Assembly (NCBI RefSeq): GCF_001653565.1
Contig: NZ_LYPB01000069.1
Location: forward strand, 124,001 to 188,000
DNA: 64,000 nucleotides
Reading direction: 5' to 3'
From: Paenibacillus oryzisoli
GTDB lineage: Bacteria; Bacillota; Bacilli; Paenibacillales; NBRC-103111
Below, in pieces: positions 35,049-44,240 of this stretch. Made by a program: the position numbers and the translations under genes. The notes under the pieces are model-generated. The model worked only from the letters and a program-made list of their open reading frames with translations. It made no database searches and was not told the origin of the DNA. Position 1 is the first letter of the stretch, and every line of letters begins with the position of its first letter.

Positions 35049-38000
35049 TTACTTAAGAAATTTCCAAAAGCGTAAAAGCATGACGGCAGCTTCCGCTCTT
35101 GTTGCAACGCCATTTGGCACGAATTGATTCCCTACCCGTCCAACCAGAATCCCTCGTTCACGGATTGATTCAACATATGCCTTAGCCCAAGCTGGAATGC
35201 TTGCCTCATCAGCGAAAGCTAGGCTTTTCTCACTAGTAGCGTTCCAACTCATCACTTTAGCGACCATTGCAGCCATCTCTATCCGATTAACTGTCTGATT
35301 CGGCCTTATTGTCCCGTCTGAATAACCATCTAGAATTCCTTTGTCGACTGCTGTCCAGATCGTCGTGCGCGCCCATTCCGGAATGCTATTCTTATCGCTG
35401 AAAGGAAGCTCGCCCTCGTCGTTACTCTTGTCAATTCGAAGAGTTCTAAGCAGCATGGCGGCAAATTCAGTCCGCGTTACATAACCATCCGGTACGAAAG
35501 TGTCAGCAGTCATGCCAACTACAATTCCCAGCCCTGCTGCCTCACAAATCTCCACCTTAGCCCAATGCTTCCCAATATCCGTAAATGGACACCCTGAGAC
35601 CGATGGCGTCGATGGAACTAATGGAGCAATACGATTAATTGTTAGCGTATAGTTGGTCACAGTTCCATCCTCAGCTTGAACCGCAATCTTCAGAACATTG
35701 GATCCCATTGCCAGTGGAACGGTACTTGTCTCACCTACACGTTCACCAAGCAATTTAATAATTGCAGAGGAGTCAGATGAAGCTAAGTGCAGCTCGACCT
35801 GTTCAGCATCTGTCTCTGCTGTATACATGGTAGTCCCTGGTGTGAATGCAGGCGATAGGCCCAGTGGCTTGCCTGAGATATACACGGTTAATTCAGCCAA
35901 CTCAGCATTGCTTGATAGCGTTGTTTCCTGAGGCGGCGCTGCACTTACTGTAACAATAACTGCTTTGCCTGTAACTTCTACGCCGTTCAGATAAACGGTT
36001 ACACTATGATTTCTAACAGACTGAGTCCCATTGTACGGAAGAGAAATGCTTCCTTCCGCGCTCGTATTACTACTGACAATTGCTGTCGCTGCTTCCACGC
36101 CGTCAATATAGACCTTGACTGTCTGTCCAGTTAGGTTGATGCCTGTCACTGTAACCGTTGTACTGCCTCCGGCACTCGGTAAGTTTACCGTGTTGGCAGA
36201 TATATTCATAACGATAGGCACAGCAACGATAAAGCTGGCATTGGCTGCGTCAAGCGTATTGTGAATGACGTTCTTAACCACATTCCCAGCAACAATAACC
36301 TCGTATACACCATCATCCAGCATGCCATTAAAGCTTAGGGTAAATGTTCGAGAAGGCTCGTCATAGCTTGGCGTAAAAGTGGAGAAGCTGCCCCCGTCCT
36401 TCTTCATACTGATCAACGGAAGCGCATTTGCCGCTGTGAGCTGGGCTCCTCCAGCAATCCAATATACGGCCTCGCTGACTGAAACGGATACTTCCGCTGG
36501 GGGTGAAGCAAATTGTTGTTGATCTGTGAAACCTCCAAAAGAAACAACAGGCTGCGTCGTATCGTATAGTAAGCTCAACGTATTGGACGCCGTATTGTCA
36601 TTCCCTACAACATCGGCTGCTGCCCCAGCGCCAACCGCTACTGTCACAACCTGACCACTCGTCATTGGCGTAATAGTCGCTGTGTAAGTAACCGCGCTTA
36701 CGGAAACCAAATCTGATGCTGTGCCATTCACGACGACAAGCTCATTCTCAGCCAAACCATTAACGCCTTCACTAAAGGTAATCGTTACCGGGAAGGCTGC
36801 GTTTACAGTACCGCTTGCTGAACTGGATAGTGTTGCTGTTGGTGCGGTATTATCCAACACAAATGGGCTTGAAACAGCATCCTTCACATTGCCCACGTTG
36901 TCTGTTGCACGAATGTGCAAGTACCAGTTGCCATCCCCGCTTGTCTGGCTAAGCATATCCAAGTTGCTAAAGGTCGACCAGCCGCTTGTCGGAACGGCTG
37001 TTCCTTGCGTCCAGGCATATGTTAGTACAGCAGTATCCACGCCACTTTGCGTATCGCTGACCGTTACCTCAGTTGCTGCCGTTTTCGCCGCCGTTGTACG
37101 TCCATTCGTACCAAACTGCACACTCGGAGGCGTTGCATCAATCTCTAGTGTAATTGTATACGTTTGACTGGGTAGCAAATAGGGCTCGACACGCACAGGG
37201 ATAACTGTGTTCGTGGTTGCTCCTGCTATGTTAATCGTCTTCGTGGCGCCACTTGGCAACAGCTCGTTGTTCACGTACATGACTGTTTGACCCGTGTTCG
37301 CAAGTGTCGGTGTTACATGGACACTAGGCTGCGAGTGCCCGTCATAATAATACGTGTAAGCCGTGACGGTGGGATTAAAGGCTTCAGTAAAGTTCCCTTC
37401 CTGCAAAGATAAGCCACTCAGCTTGGCATCGCCTGGTGCGGTCCGTTGACTATAATTATCACGCCCCCATCCGACGATCGTACCATCTGATTTCAGTGCA
37501 ATTGAATGGTACGCTCCTGCAGCAATCGCAACCACTTCGTTCAGTCCGTTAGGAATACTGTTTAGGCCAGAAGCAGTGTTTCCCCAAGCAACAACGGTAC
37601 CATCTGACTTCAGTGCAAGCGAATGGGCTGCACCCGCAGCGATCGCCACCACGCCGTTCAGCCCGCTAGGCACTGTTATTTGACCAATTTGATTGTGCCC
37701 CCATGCGACAACAGTACCGTCTGACTTCAGCGCTAGCGAATGGGAATCTCCTGCAGCGATTGCCACCACTCCGCTCAGACCGACTGGCACGGTACTTTGG
37801 TTACCAGGACTGTTGCTTCCCCATGCGACGACGGTGCCATCCGATTTCAAAGCCAACGAATGGCTTACCTCATTAGTGCCTGGCGTTCCTCCCGCGGCAA
37901 TCGCCACCACATCTTTCAAACCAACCGGCACGGTGCTTTGACCATCCGAATTCCCCCCCCAAGCGACAACGGTACCGTCTGATTTCAACGCTAGCGAATG

Positions 38001-39221
38001 TCTCGCTCCCGCGGAGATTGCCACAACGCCGCTCAGTCCGCTAGGTACGCTTACTTGACCATCAGTATTAATTCCCCAGGCAACGACGGTTCCATCCGAT
38101 TTCAGCGCCAGTGAATGGTAGGCACCTGCGGCAATGGCTACCACATTATTCAGCCCATTTGGCACGGTTGCTTGGCCACCAATATTGTTCCCCCAACCAG
38201 TGACGGTGCCATCTGATTTCAGCGCTAGCGAATGATATAACCCTGCGGAGATGCGATTTCCTTTGATTGGCGAAGATATCCCCGCCGGAATAGTCGTCTT
38301 ACTGTCACTACCGTCTCCCCAAGCAACGACCGTGCCGTCCGATTTGAACGCGAGTGAATGTTTCACCCCTGTGGAGATTGCTATTACGTCGCTCAGGCCA
38401 ACCGGCACGGTTAATTGGCCTTCCGTATTATCCCCCCATCCGATGACGGTACCATCGGATTTCAGTGCGAGCGAATGTTTTTCACCTGCCGTTACTGACA
38501 CTACATCGTCCAAGCCTGCTGGCACACTCGATTGATTATCATTATTTAATCCCCACGCAACGACCGTGCCGTTCGATTTCAGTGCGAGTGAATGATGCGC
38601 ACCCGCAGCAATCGCCACCACATTGTTCAGCCCCATCAACACGTTGGCTTGACCATCATCATTATTTCCCCATGCAACGACGGTGCCGTCTGATTTCAAC
38701 GCGAGCGAATGGAGTCGGCCTGCGGATATCGCTACCACATTGGTCAGACCACTCGGCACGCTGGCTTGACCATCATCGTTATTTCCCCATGCAACGACCG
38801 TACCGTCTGATTTCAACGCGAGCGAATGTTGCCACCCTGCGGCAATCGCTATCACACTGCTCAGGCCACCCGGCACAGTTCTTTGGCCTTCTGTATTGTG
38901 TCCCCATCCGACGACCGTGCCGTCCGATTTCAACGCCAGCGAATATCGCCACCCTGCGGCAATCGACATCACACCACTCAGGCCCGCTGGCACGGTTGTT
39001 TGGCCTTCCGTGTTGTTCCCCCACGCGACTACCGTGCCATCTGCTTTTAATGCAAGAGAGTGCTTTTCCCCTGCTGAGACCTGAATACCTGCCAAACTTC
39101 TCATCCCATCTTGTGAAGCGTAGACCGATTGTAGACCGAATGGAACAATAGTGCTGAACAACACTACCAAGCTCAAAACAAGATAAACGATTCTTCTCCA
39201 GTTTAAATTCAACGATAACAC
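35049..39221 (-). CDS. S-layer-homology surface protein with 14 RCC1-like repeats
   Basis: 1390 residues. A signal peptide (to about 37) is followed by fourteen RCC1-type repeats (about 43-600), each with HSLALKSDGTVVAWG-like cores and a usual period of 39 residues. A break after the seventh (SSPIKGNRIS) suggests two seven-bladed propellers. Next come a cadherin-like beta-sandwich (600-690), several Ig/Big-type modules (690-985), an IPT/TIG-like domain (985-1080) and a second cadherin-like domain. Three SLH domains (from about 1195, TRTE, NRIE and TRAE motifs) anchor it to pyruvylated wall polymer. RCC1-like propellers usually mediate binding; no enzyme active site was seen. It is divergent from a 7TM kinase/BTAD regulator pair, which may control it. 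The coding repeats are nearly identical in DNA, so copy number may vary between strains. Confidence 0.88.
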   Translation of the reverse strand: MLSLNLNWRRIVYLVLSLVVLFSTIVPFGLQSVYASQDGMRSLAGIQVSAGEKHSLALKADGTVVAWGNNTEGQTTVPAGLSGVMSIAAGWRYSLALKSDGTVVGWGHNTEGQRTVPGGLSSVIAIAAGWQHSLALKSDGTVVAWGNNDDGQASVPSGLTNVVAISAGRLHSLALKSDGTVVAWGNNDDGQANVLMGLNNVVAIAAGAHHSLALKSNGTVVAWGLNNDNQSSVPAGLDDVVSVTAGEKHSLALKSDGTVIGWGDNTEGQLTVPVGLSDVIAISTGVKHSLAFKSDGTVVAWGDGSDSKTTIPAGISSPIKGNRISAGLYHSLALKSDGTVTGWGNNIGGQATVPNGLNNVVAIAAGAYHSLALKSDGTVVAWGINTDGQVSVPSGLSGVVAISAGARHSLALKSDGTVVAWGGNSDGQSTVPVGLKDVVAIAAGGTPGTNEVSHSLALKSDGTVVAWGSNSPGNQSTVPVGLSGVVAIAAGDSHSLALKSDGTVVAWGHNQIGQITVPSGLNGVVAIAAGAAHSLALKSDGTVVAWGNTASGLNSIPNGLNEVVAIAAGAYHSIALKSDGTIVGWGRDNYSQRTAPGDAKLSGLSLQEGNFTEAFNPTVTAYTYYYDGHSQPSVHVTPTLANTGQTVMYVNNELLPSGATKTINIAGATTNTVIPVRVEPYLLPSQTYTITLEIDATPPSVQFGTNGRTTAAKTAATEVTVSDTQSGVDTAVLTYAWTQGTAVPTSGWSTFSNLDMLSQTSGDGNWYLHIRATDNVGNVKDAVSSPFVLDNTAPTATLSSSASGTVNAAFPVTITFSEGVNGLAENELVVVNGTASDLVSVSAVTYTATITPMTSGQVVTVAVGAGAAADVVGNDNTASNTLSLLYDTTQPVVSFGGFTDQQQFASPPAEVSVSVSEAVYWIAGGAQLTAANALPLISMKKDGGSFSTFTPSYDEPSRTFTLSFNGMLDDGVYEVIVAGNVVKNVIHNTLDAANASFIVAVPIVMNISANTVNLPSAGGSTTVTVTGINLTGQTVKVYIDGVEAATAIVSSNTSAEGSISLPYNGTQSVRNHSVTVYLNGVEVTGKAVIVTVSAAPPQETTLSSNAELAELTVYISGKPLGLSPAFTPGTTMYTAETDAEQVELHLASSDSSAIIKLLGERVGETSTVPLAMGSNVLKIAVQAEDGTVTNYTLTINRIAPLVPSTPSVSGCPFTDIGKHWAKVEICEAAGLGIVVGMTADTFVPDGYVTRTEFAAMLLRTLRIDKSNDEGELPFSDKNSIPEWARTTIWTAVDKGILDGYSDGTIRPNQTVNRIEMAAMVAKVMSWNATSEKSLAFADEASIPAWAKAYVESIRERGILVGRVGNQFVPNGVATRAEAAVMLLRFWKFLK
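37435..39095 (-). repeat. Tandem array of 14 coding repeats, about 117 bp each
   Basis: The DNA of the RCC1 region repeats with a 117-bp period. For example the block around TCTGATTTCAACGCGAGCGA recurs 117 bp apart near 38690 and 38807. One repeat is longer, near 37860-37920. Repeats this alike favour slippage and recombination. Confidence 0.85.
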
Positions 39222-39465
39222 TATGTACTCTCTCCTTCATCCGACATTATTGAACAATTATCTTTAATTAGTTTCAATTCATATTAACAGCATGCTCTGA
39301 AAGAATTATGAAAGAAACGAAGAGGAATAGCACCTGGCAAGTAGTCAGCCAACTATTTAGCCATTCAAAGCCTTATGGAAACTACCTTCATGGTCGATAT
39401 ATAGAGAGAGGGCGCTGGTGCGATGGTAGATGAATCTCTTTAAGTCAAACATAAGGAACTATTCA

Positions 39466-41214
39466 ATGACTACAACTATGCAACATATTTTTATGATTGC
39501 TTCCGTGATTATGATGTGTATCATCTTTTACTTTTTATATGGGTTTAGAAAAGAGCGCGGTATCAACTATCTGATCGGTGTAATCGGGTGCCGAATTATT
39601 TATGCAAGTGGTGTGATTTGCGAGGGTAACAGTTATAGCTTAATGGGGAAACTTTTCTTCCGCAATATTCATCAAACAGCGTTAAATTTAATGGTCCCGT
39701 TCTTTGTCTTATTCGTACTTGAATTAGTCGCTTATGATAAGTTATTACGCACACGAGGGAAGATTGTGATGTTCGCGTTATTCGCGACTTGGTCCATGCT
39801 GATGTGGCTAGATGCAGACCTTCATATCATCTATCGTAAAATCGAACTCTTTAATGGTCATTTATTAACAACGAAAACCATCTATTCTATCACGTACGCT
39901 ATGATTTGTTATAGTATCTTGGCTGTATGTTTTTATTTTCTGTTTCAGTATATAAGGAATACCCGTAAAGATTTGCGCAGCCCAGGGATGTGGGTTCTGT
40001 TTCTGATCTCATTCACGTTCATCATTGAGATTGTGAAATTATTCAAATCGGAATGGTCTTCATGGTTGCTTCCAATGTCGGTCTACTGTGGTTTCTTAGG
40101 CATGCTAGTACTAGTAATTATACTGCGGTACAAATTCTTTTCTCTTACTCCTTTTGCTAGAAATATTGTGCTCGATACCCTGCAGGAGAGTATTCTAATT
40201 GCGAATGCTTCAGGTAAAATTATTGATAGCAATAAACAGGCTTCCCATTGGTTTTCAGAGATGGGTTATGCAACAATTTCCGGGCGCAATATCTCGGAGC
40301 TATTGTCATCTTGGCCCAATTGGGCTATGTTATGCCAATCTATGCAACAAGGCAATATAGAGATTGATGCTTGGCTAGGCGGAGAAAGAAAATTCTACAG
40401 TGTGAACGTATATCCACTGCATACACTACGCAGACAGGGAGAAGGCAGTATTTCGCTTATCTTTGATATTACGGAGAAGCAGCGCCATCTGGAGCAGATT
40501 GCCCAACTCAACCAATTGAAGGATCAATTATTTACGATCGTGTCGCACGATATTCGTGGTCCGCTTGCCTTGCAATTTCAACTTGTTGAATTGCTGGAAG
40601 ATGATCGAGACAGTTTCGGTACTGAACACCGGGCGATCGTTGAGATGCTGGGTGACCAGATTCGTAATACTCTCGGTATGACTGCTAATTTATTAGAATG
40701 GTTTCGCAGCCAGCGGGAAGACATGGCTCTTCGTCCACAGTCCTTGGAATTATCTGAAGTCGTCAAGGAAGGCTGCCATGTCCTGCATATTAGAAGTGGT
40801 GCCAAACAGATTATGGTTCATAATAACATTGCCTTAGGCACTCGAGTGTATGCCGATCGGGAAGCACTTGGATTAATTATTCGTAATTTATTATCCAACG
40901 CGATTAAATTTACGGGTTTAGGCGGTTCTATCCATATACAAGATGAGGTATCGGAAAATATGGTAATCATTTCTGTCCGCGATAATGGGATTGGTATGAA
41001 AGAGGAGCAGACTCGTCAGCTATTTAGCGACAAGCAGATTCATTCAATTCCCGGCACAATGGGAGAAAAAGGTGCAGGACTTGGTCTTCTCGTAAGTCGA
41101 CAGTTTGTTGAGCGAAGTGGTGGAACTATGTGGGTGGAAAGTCAATTCGGGCAAGGAAGTGTCATTTACTTCACCATGAGAGGGGTACAGCGTAATGAAA
41201 GTTCTCATAATTGA
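39466..41214 (+). CDS. Sensor histidine kinase with N-terminal 7TM region and PAS domain
   Basis: About 582 residues. The N-terminus holds seven hydrophobic segments (the 7TM type of kinase sensor), then a PAS domain (ESILIANASGKIIDSNK), a His box (TIVSHDIRGPLALQFQL), an N box (IRNLLSNAIKFTG) and a G box (RDNGIGM, GAGLGLL). The frame is open from ATG 39430, but the ATG at 39466 has AAGGA seven bases before it while the first has none, so I start there. It overlaps the regulator gene by 20 bases, so the two are coupled. The sensed signal is unknown. The pair diverges from the RCC1/SLH gene, with 244 bp between. Confidence 0.9.
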   Translation: MTTTMQHIFMIASVIMMCIIFYFLYGFRKERGINYLIGVIGCRIIYASGVICEGNSYSLMGKLFFRNIHQTALNLMVPFFVLFVLELVAYDKLLRTRGKIVMFALFATWSMLMWLDADLHIIYRKIELFNGHLLTTKTIYSITYAMICYSILAVCFYFLFQYIRNTRKDLRSPGMWVLFLISFTFIIEIVKLFKSEWSSWLLPMSVYCGFLGMLVLVIILRYKFFSLTPFARNIVLDTLQESILIANASGKIIDSNKQASHWFSEMGYATISGRNISELLSSWPNWAMLCQSMQQGNIEIDAWLGGERKFYSVNVYPLHTLRRQGEGSISLIFDITEKQRHLEQIAQLNQLKDQLFTIVSHDIRGPLALQFQLVELLEDDRDSFGTEHRAIVEMLGDQIRNTLGMTANLLEWFRSQREDMALRPQSLELSEVVKEGCHVLHIRSGAKQIMVHNNIALGTRVYADREALGLIIRNLLSNAIKFTGLGGSIHIQDEVSENMVIISVRDNGIGMKEEQTRQLFSDKQIHSIPGTMGEKGAGLGLLVSRQFVERSGGTMWVESQFGQGSVIYFTMRGVQRNESSHN

Positions 41215-42310
41215 CGATGAGCCTGCCATGTTGTTCGTAATGAAGCGGATGCTAACAACAATAGAAGGCGTCGAGCTCGTAGGCAGCTTCCAGCATGCAG
41301 AGGAAGTACTGGACTTCGTGCGGAACGGAGTTGTGGATCTAGCATTTCTAGACATCAAGATTGCTGAGGATAACGGATTAGAGCTGGCCCGCCGCTTGCG
41401 TTCGCTTCGCTCCGAACTTGACATCGTATTTATCACCTCACACTCAGAGTTTGCGCTTCATGCCTACGATGTCTATCCATTAGACTATATGGTTAAGCCT
41501 ATATCTAGGAACCGGCTGGCACAGACAATTGCGAAAGCATCTAGCAGACAAAGTGTTTCTTCTGATGAGGTTATCGACCTCATGCTTCCTCGGCTGACAG
41601 TTCGGGGGATAGGTTGCCTTGAGGCCAGTACGAAACAAATGGGCGCTGTGAAATGGATTTCCAAAAAAAGCATGGAATTATTCGCCTATTTACTCCTTAA
41701 CCGAGGGCGAAGCGTAAGCAAAATTCGTATTTTGGAGGATATTTTTCCCGAGAGGCCTCTTAAGAACGCAGAAACCTATCTCAATACGATCGTTTATCAA
41801 CTAAGGAAAGCATTGTCTCCACACGGGTTCAAGGAAATGATCATTTCAGCACAAGAACAGTATCGTATAGACTTGGATCAAGCAGATGTTGATTTCATTC
41901 AATTTGAGCAAGGTCTGAAAGAATTATCCGAAATTAATGAAGCCAATATTGAGGCGGCAATCGATCTAGAGAAACAGTTTACAGGGGAACTGTTCGAGAA
42001 TAATTCGTTCGTATGGGCAACCGTGGAACATGAGCGGTTGGCTATCCTCTATAATTCCTTTGCCAAACGTCTTGCCAATTGGCTACTAACCCAGCAGCAA
42101 TTTAGAGAAGCTGCGCAAATTGTTAGAAGACTGGTATCTCGTAATGAATTTGAGGAAGAGTCCAATCTACTCCTATTGCATATCTACGGAGCGACAGGAG
42201 ATCAACAATCCCTGCATAGCCATTACGAGCACTACAAGCAATTGCTGCTTCAAGAGCTTGACCTGCAGCCTTCTACAATTGTGCAACAGCTTTATGAACA
42301 ATATTCTTGA
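41195..42310 (+). CDS. Response regulator with OmpR-like wHTH and BTAD domain (SARP-like)
   Basis: 371 residues. Receiver 1-120 with acidic DDE, phospho-acceptor Asp53 (AFLDIKI) and Lys in YMVKPIS. Next is a winged-helix DNA-binding segment (ISKKSMELFAYLLLNRGRSV, AETYLNTIVYQLRKAL) and a C-terminal bacterial transcriptional activation domain of TPR-like helices (from about 240, ending LDLQPSTIVQQLYEQY). This receiver/wHTH/BTAD architecture is found in Bacillales next to 7TM kinases. ATG inside the kinase's last codons. The partner is the kinase directly upstream; targets are unknown, possibly the divergent SLH gene. Confidence 0.9.
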   Translation: MKVLIIDDEPAMLFVMKRMLTTIEGVELVGSFQHAEEVLDFVRNGVVDLAFLDIKIAEDNGLELARRLRSLRSELDIVFITSHSEFALHAYDVYPLDYMVKPISRNRLAQTIAKASSRQSVSSDEVIDLMLPRLTVRGIGCLEASTKQMGAVKWISKKSMELFAYLLLNRGRSVSKIRILEDIFPERPLKNAETYLNTIVYQLRKALSPHGFKEMIISAQEQYRIDLDQADVDFIQFEQGLKELSEINEANIEAAIDLEKQFTGELFENNSFVWATVEHERLAILYNSFAKRLANWLLTQQQFREAAQIVRRLVSRNEFEEESNLLLLHIYGATGDQQSLHSHYEHYKQLLLQELDLQPSTIVQQLYEQYS

Positions 42311-42466
42311 TTGACGTCTGGTGTTAGGACATGAAGGTGTAGGCTACTACTATGCACCATGCCATGCGTTCGATGAAAATAAAGAAATAGACTGGAATCG
42401 TTGATATAACAAAATAGAACAAGCACTAATGCTTAAAGTAGAATGTGTAACACGTTAATCAATAAT

Positions 42467-43069
42467 TTATCTATTCGGAAAATATTTCCAACACCCTTCA
42501 GAAATAACTTCGACTTCTCCGTCGATTACTTTGATAGCGGTCTTATCATCAATCGCATATGCCGGCCCTTGCATCCCAGCGGCCCATCTCTCTGCAGCAG
42601 CCATGGTGTTTCCAGGCAACATCTCGTGGTCCAAATGAGGAAACATTACAAAATCAACTAGACTCAGCGTTTCATCACCACCAGTGGGTGGAGTCCAGCC
42701 GACAAAGAATTCCCCAATGTTAGGTGCCATCACCATACTCCCCGCGCTCATTCCCACATAAACTGCCTGCAGTGACGGCAAGAGGTCTGCCAGTCCGGAC
42801 TGCCGCATCCAGTGGTACAGGTAGAGGGCATCGCCGCCCCCCACCAGCAGGACGTCCGTCTCCCTAACCAGCGGCACCCAGTGCTCTTTGTTAATGCTTG
42901 GCAGCGCGGTGAGCTCCAGCACGCCGATGGACTTCCAGCCTAGGTCGACCATAGGATTCTCGGAATTCCCGCTGATGAACTGCCAGGCTTTGACGCCGGG
43001 GCCGACCCAGGGGTGTCCGTACATCGCGGTGGGAATGCACAGAGCGTTGGAGTCAGAGATCGGCTTACC
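42467..43069 (-). pseudogene. Peptidase E (family S51), 5'-truncated
   Basis: The readable frame (ATG 43024 to 42467, 185 residues) carries most of a peptidase E: VLLVGGGDALYLY, the nucleophile-elbow VYVGMSAGSMVMAP and PHLDHEM. In the same frame upstream of the ATG the DNA still encodes GKPISDSNALCIPTA (43069-43025), a conserved part of the family. Nothing like the normal N-terminus (about 25 further residues) precedes it, and a TAA at 43093-43091 closes the frame without a start codon. So the gene has lost its 5' end and promoter. If made from 43024 the product would lack the first strand of the alpha/beta sandwich and is unlikely to be active. Family members cleave Asp-X dipeptides. The DNA here is visibly more GC-rich than its flanks, which hints at recent transfer. 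Confidence 0.7.
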
Positions 43070-43425
43070 TTGTCGTTGTGTAGTTGCCGTTTATTCCTTA
43101 GCTTTTTCACAGTAGGGTATCGTAGCTTTCCCGATTGCTTAGGTGTTCGATAAAAGGGAGTTGATGCCCGCTCGTAGCAATCTACTCCATTGATTTTCAA
43201 TAAGTATATCCTGTTATTAACTTCTTAACGATTTGTAAATTGTAAAAGAATCGGTACATTGTAACCTGCTGCCAACTCATAGATTTGTGGGAAATTCCCA
43301 TCATTGGGATGATTCGCTTAAAAAGCCTGATTCCTCAGACTTTAGCATTTAAAATTATATAGGCACATTTGTGTCATAAACCATAAAGCTTTATGGTTTC
43401 TTTGTCATGCTATCCCCCATCTTTT
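43070..43425. other. Non-coding gap with a perfect palindrome
   Basis: This stretch between the peptidase remnant and the methyltransferase gene holds no credible gene. An AT-rich part includes a zero-loop 22-bp palindrome at 43378-43399 (AAACCATAAAG and complement), which may be a weak terminator or protein site. Nothing else was recognised. Confidence 0.5.
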
Positions 43426-44043
43426 TTACATCGACTTTCTCACGCACCAAGTACTCATACAACGTTGCCCGGCCACATTGACCGTTTTAATAGGCTCAAA
43501 TAGTGTCCCCTTCAACTCTTCCGTAGTCTTCTGTAATCTTTCCTCATCCACAAGAAAACGGATGCTCCCGTCTGGAAGTTTATAACGTTCATCCCCGAGT
43601 GGCTTTATCTTCGTTTCAATTCCAATTGATGATGCAAGTCGTACAAACATCAGCCCGCCAGGCTTAAGTACACGCCATAATTCATGCACGATTTGCTGGA
43701 AATTAGCCTCATTCTCAGCAAAGTGAAGAACAGCGCTACTAATAATAAAATCAAAATGGTGATTATCAAAACTCATCTTCTCAACAGATTCCACCCGAGC
43801 GCGCTCGTTCGACCAGTCAGGTGCTAGCTTCATGGCAAGCCTCTGAACAGCGCCAATCGCTTCCTCAGATCGGTCCACTGCATACACCTCATACCCGTTA
43901 CGCAGCAAATAGATAAGATTGCGACCAGAGCCGCATCCGGCATCAAGGATTCGCATTCCCGGCGTAATACGACCTTTTAATAACTGATCAAATAAATAGA
44001 TATCAATATCGCCAAACTGCTCTATTAGATTCATATGCTTCAC
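43426..44043 (-). CDS. Class I SAM-dependent methyltransferase
   Basis: 205 residues, cytoplasmic. The SAM-binding motif I is clear (RILDAGCGSGRNLIYLL) with an acidic end to strand 2 (VYAVDRSEEA) and post-motifs FDFIISSAVLHF and RVLKPGGLMFVRL. The family methylates small molecules or proteins, and nothing fixes the substrate; the short, TehB-like form suggests a small molecule or metalloid (weak inference). GTG start at 44043 after AAGGT; an in-frame ATG at 44034 is also possible. It stands alone on the minus strand after the SLH gene and its terminator. Confidence 0.85.
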   Translation of the reverse strand: MKHMNLIEQFGDIDIYLFDQLLKGRITPGMRILDAGCGSGRNLIYLLRNGYEVYAVDRSEEAIGAVQRLAMKLAPDWSNERARVESVEKMSFDNHHFDFIISSAVLHFAENEANFQQIVHELWRVLKPGGLMFVRLASSIGIETKIKPLGDERYKLPDGSIRFLVDEERLQKTTEELKGTLFEPIKTVNVAGQRCMSTWCVRKSM

Positions 44044-44166
44044 CTGTTTACCTTCAAAATATTAACCTAAGGGACGTTATTCTATCTAGAAATAATCCCA
44101 ATATCCTCAGTAATTATACCATCAATTGTTTTCTTAGAGCATGGCATTTTTCTTAATTGTAAAGCC

Positions 44167-44216
44167 AAAAAACGATCACTCCCCGGCATCTAAACTGCCA
44201 GAGAGCGATCGTTTTG
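44167..44216 (-). terminator. Terminator of the phosphodiester-glycosidase/SLH gene
   Basis: A long hairpin (AAAACGATC with GATCGTTTT and inner GGCA/TGCC pairing) is followed on the minus strand by a run of six T. It lies 24 bases past the gene's stop codon. Confidence 0.9.
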
Positions 44217-44240
44217 TACCTTCATTCAAACAAGCATTTC

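Noticed and set aside
36721..37167. 148-codon plus-strand frame
   Set aside because: Antisense to the Ig-type modules of the SLH protein; low-complexity composition.
37435..39095. Regular repeats considered as CRISPR or non-coding satellite
   Set aside because: The 117-bp period is a multiple of three and encodes RCC1 repeats in one continuous frame; there are no unique spacers.
38465..39151. 228-codon open frame on the plus strand
   Set aside because: It mirrors the RCC1 repeats on the other strand; its repeated peptide is an artefact of the coding repeat and it has no ribosome site.
42940..43200. 86-codon minus-strand frame as the missing start of peptidase E
   Set aside because: Its sequence does not resemble the family N-terminus, so a simple frameshift does not restore the gene.
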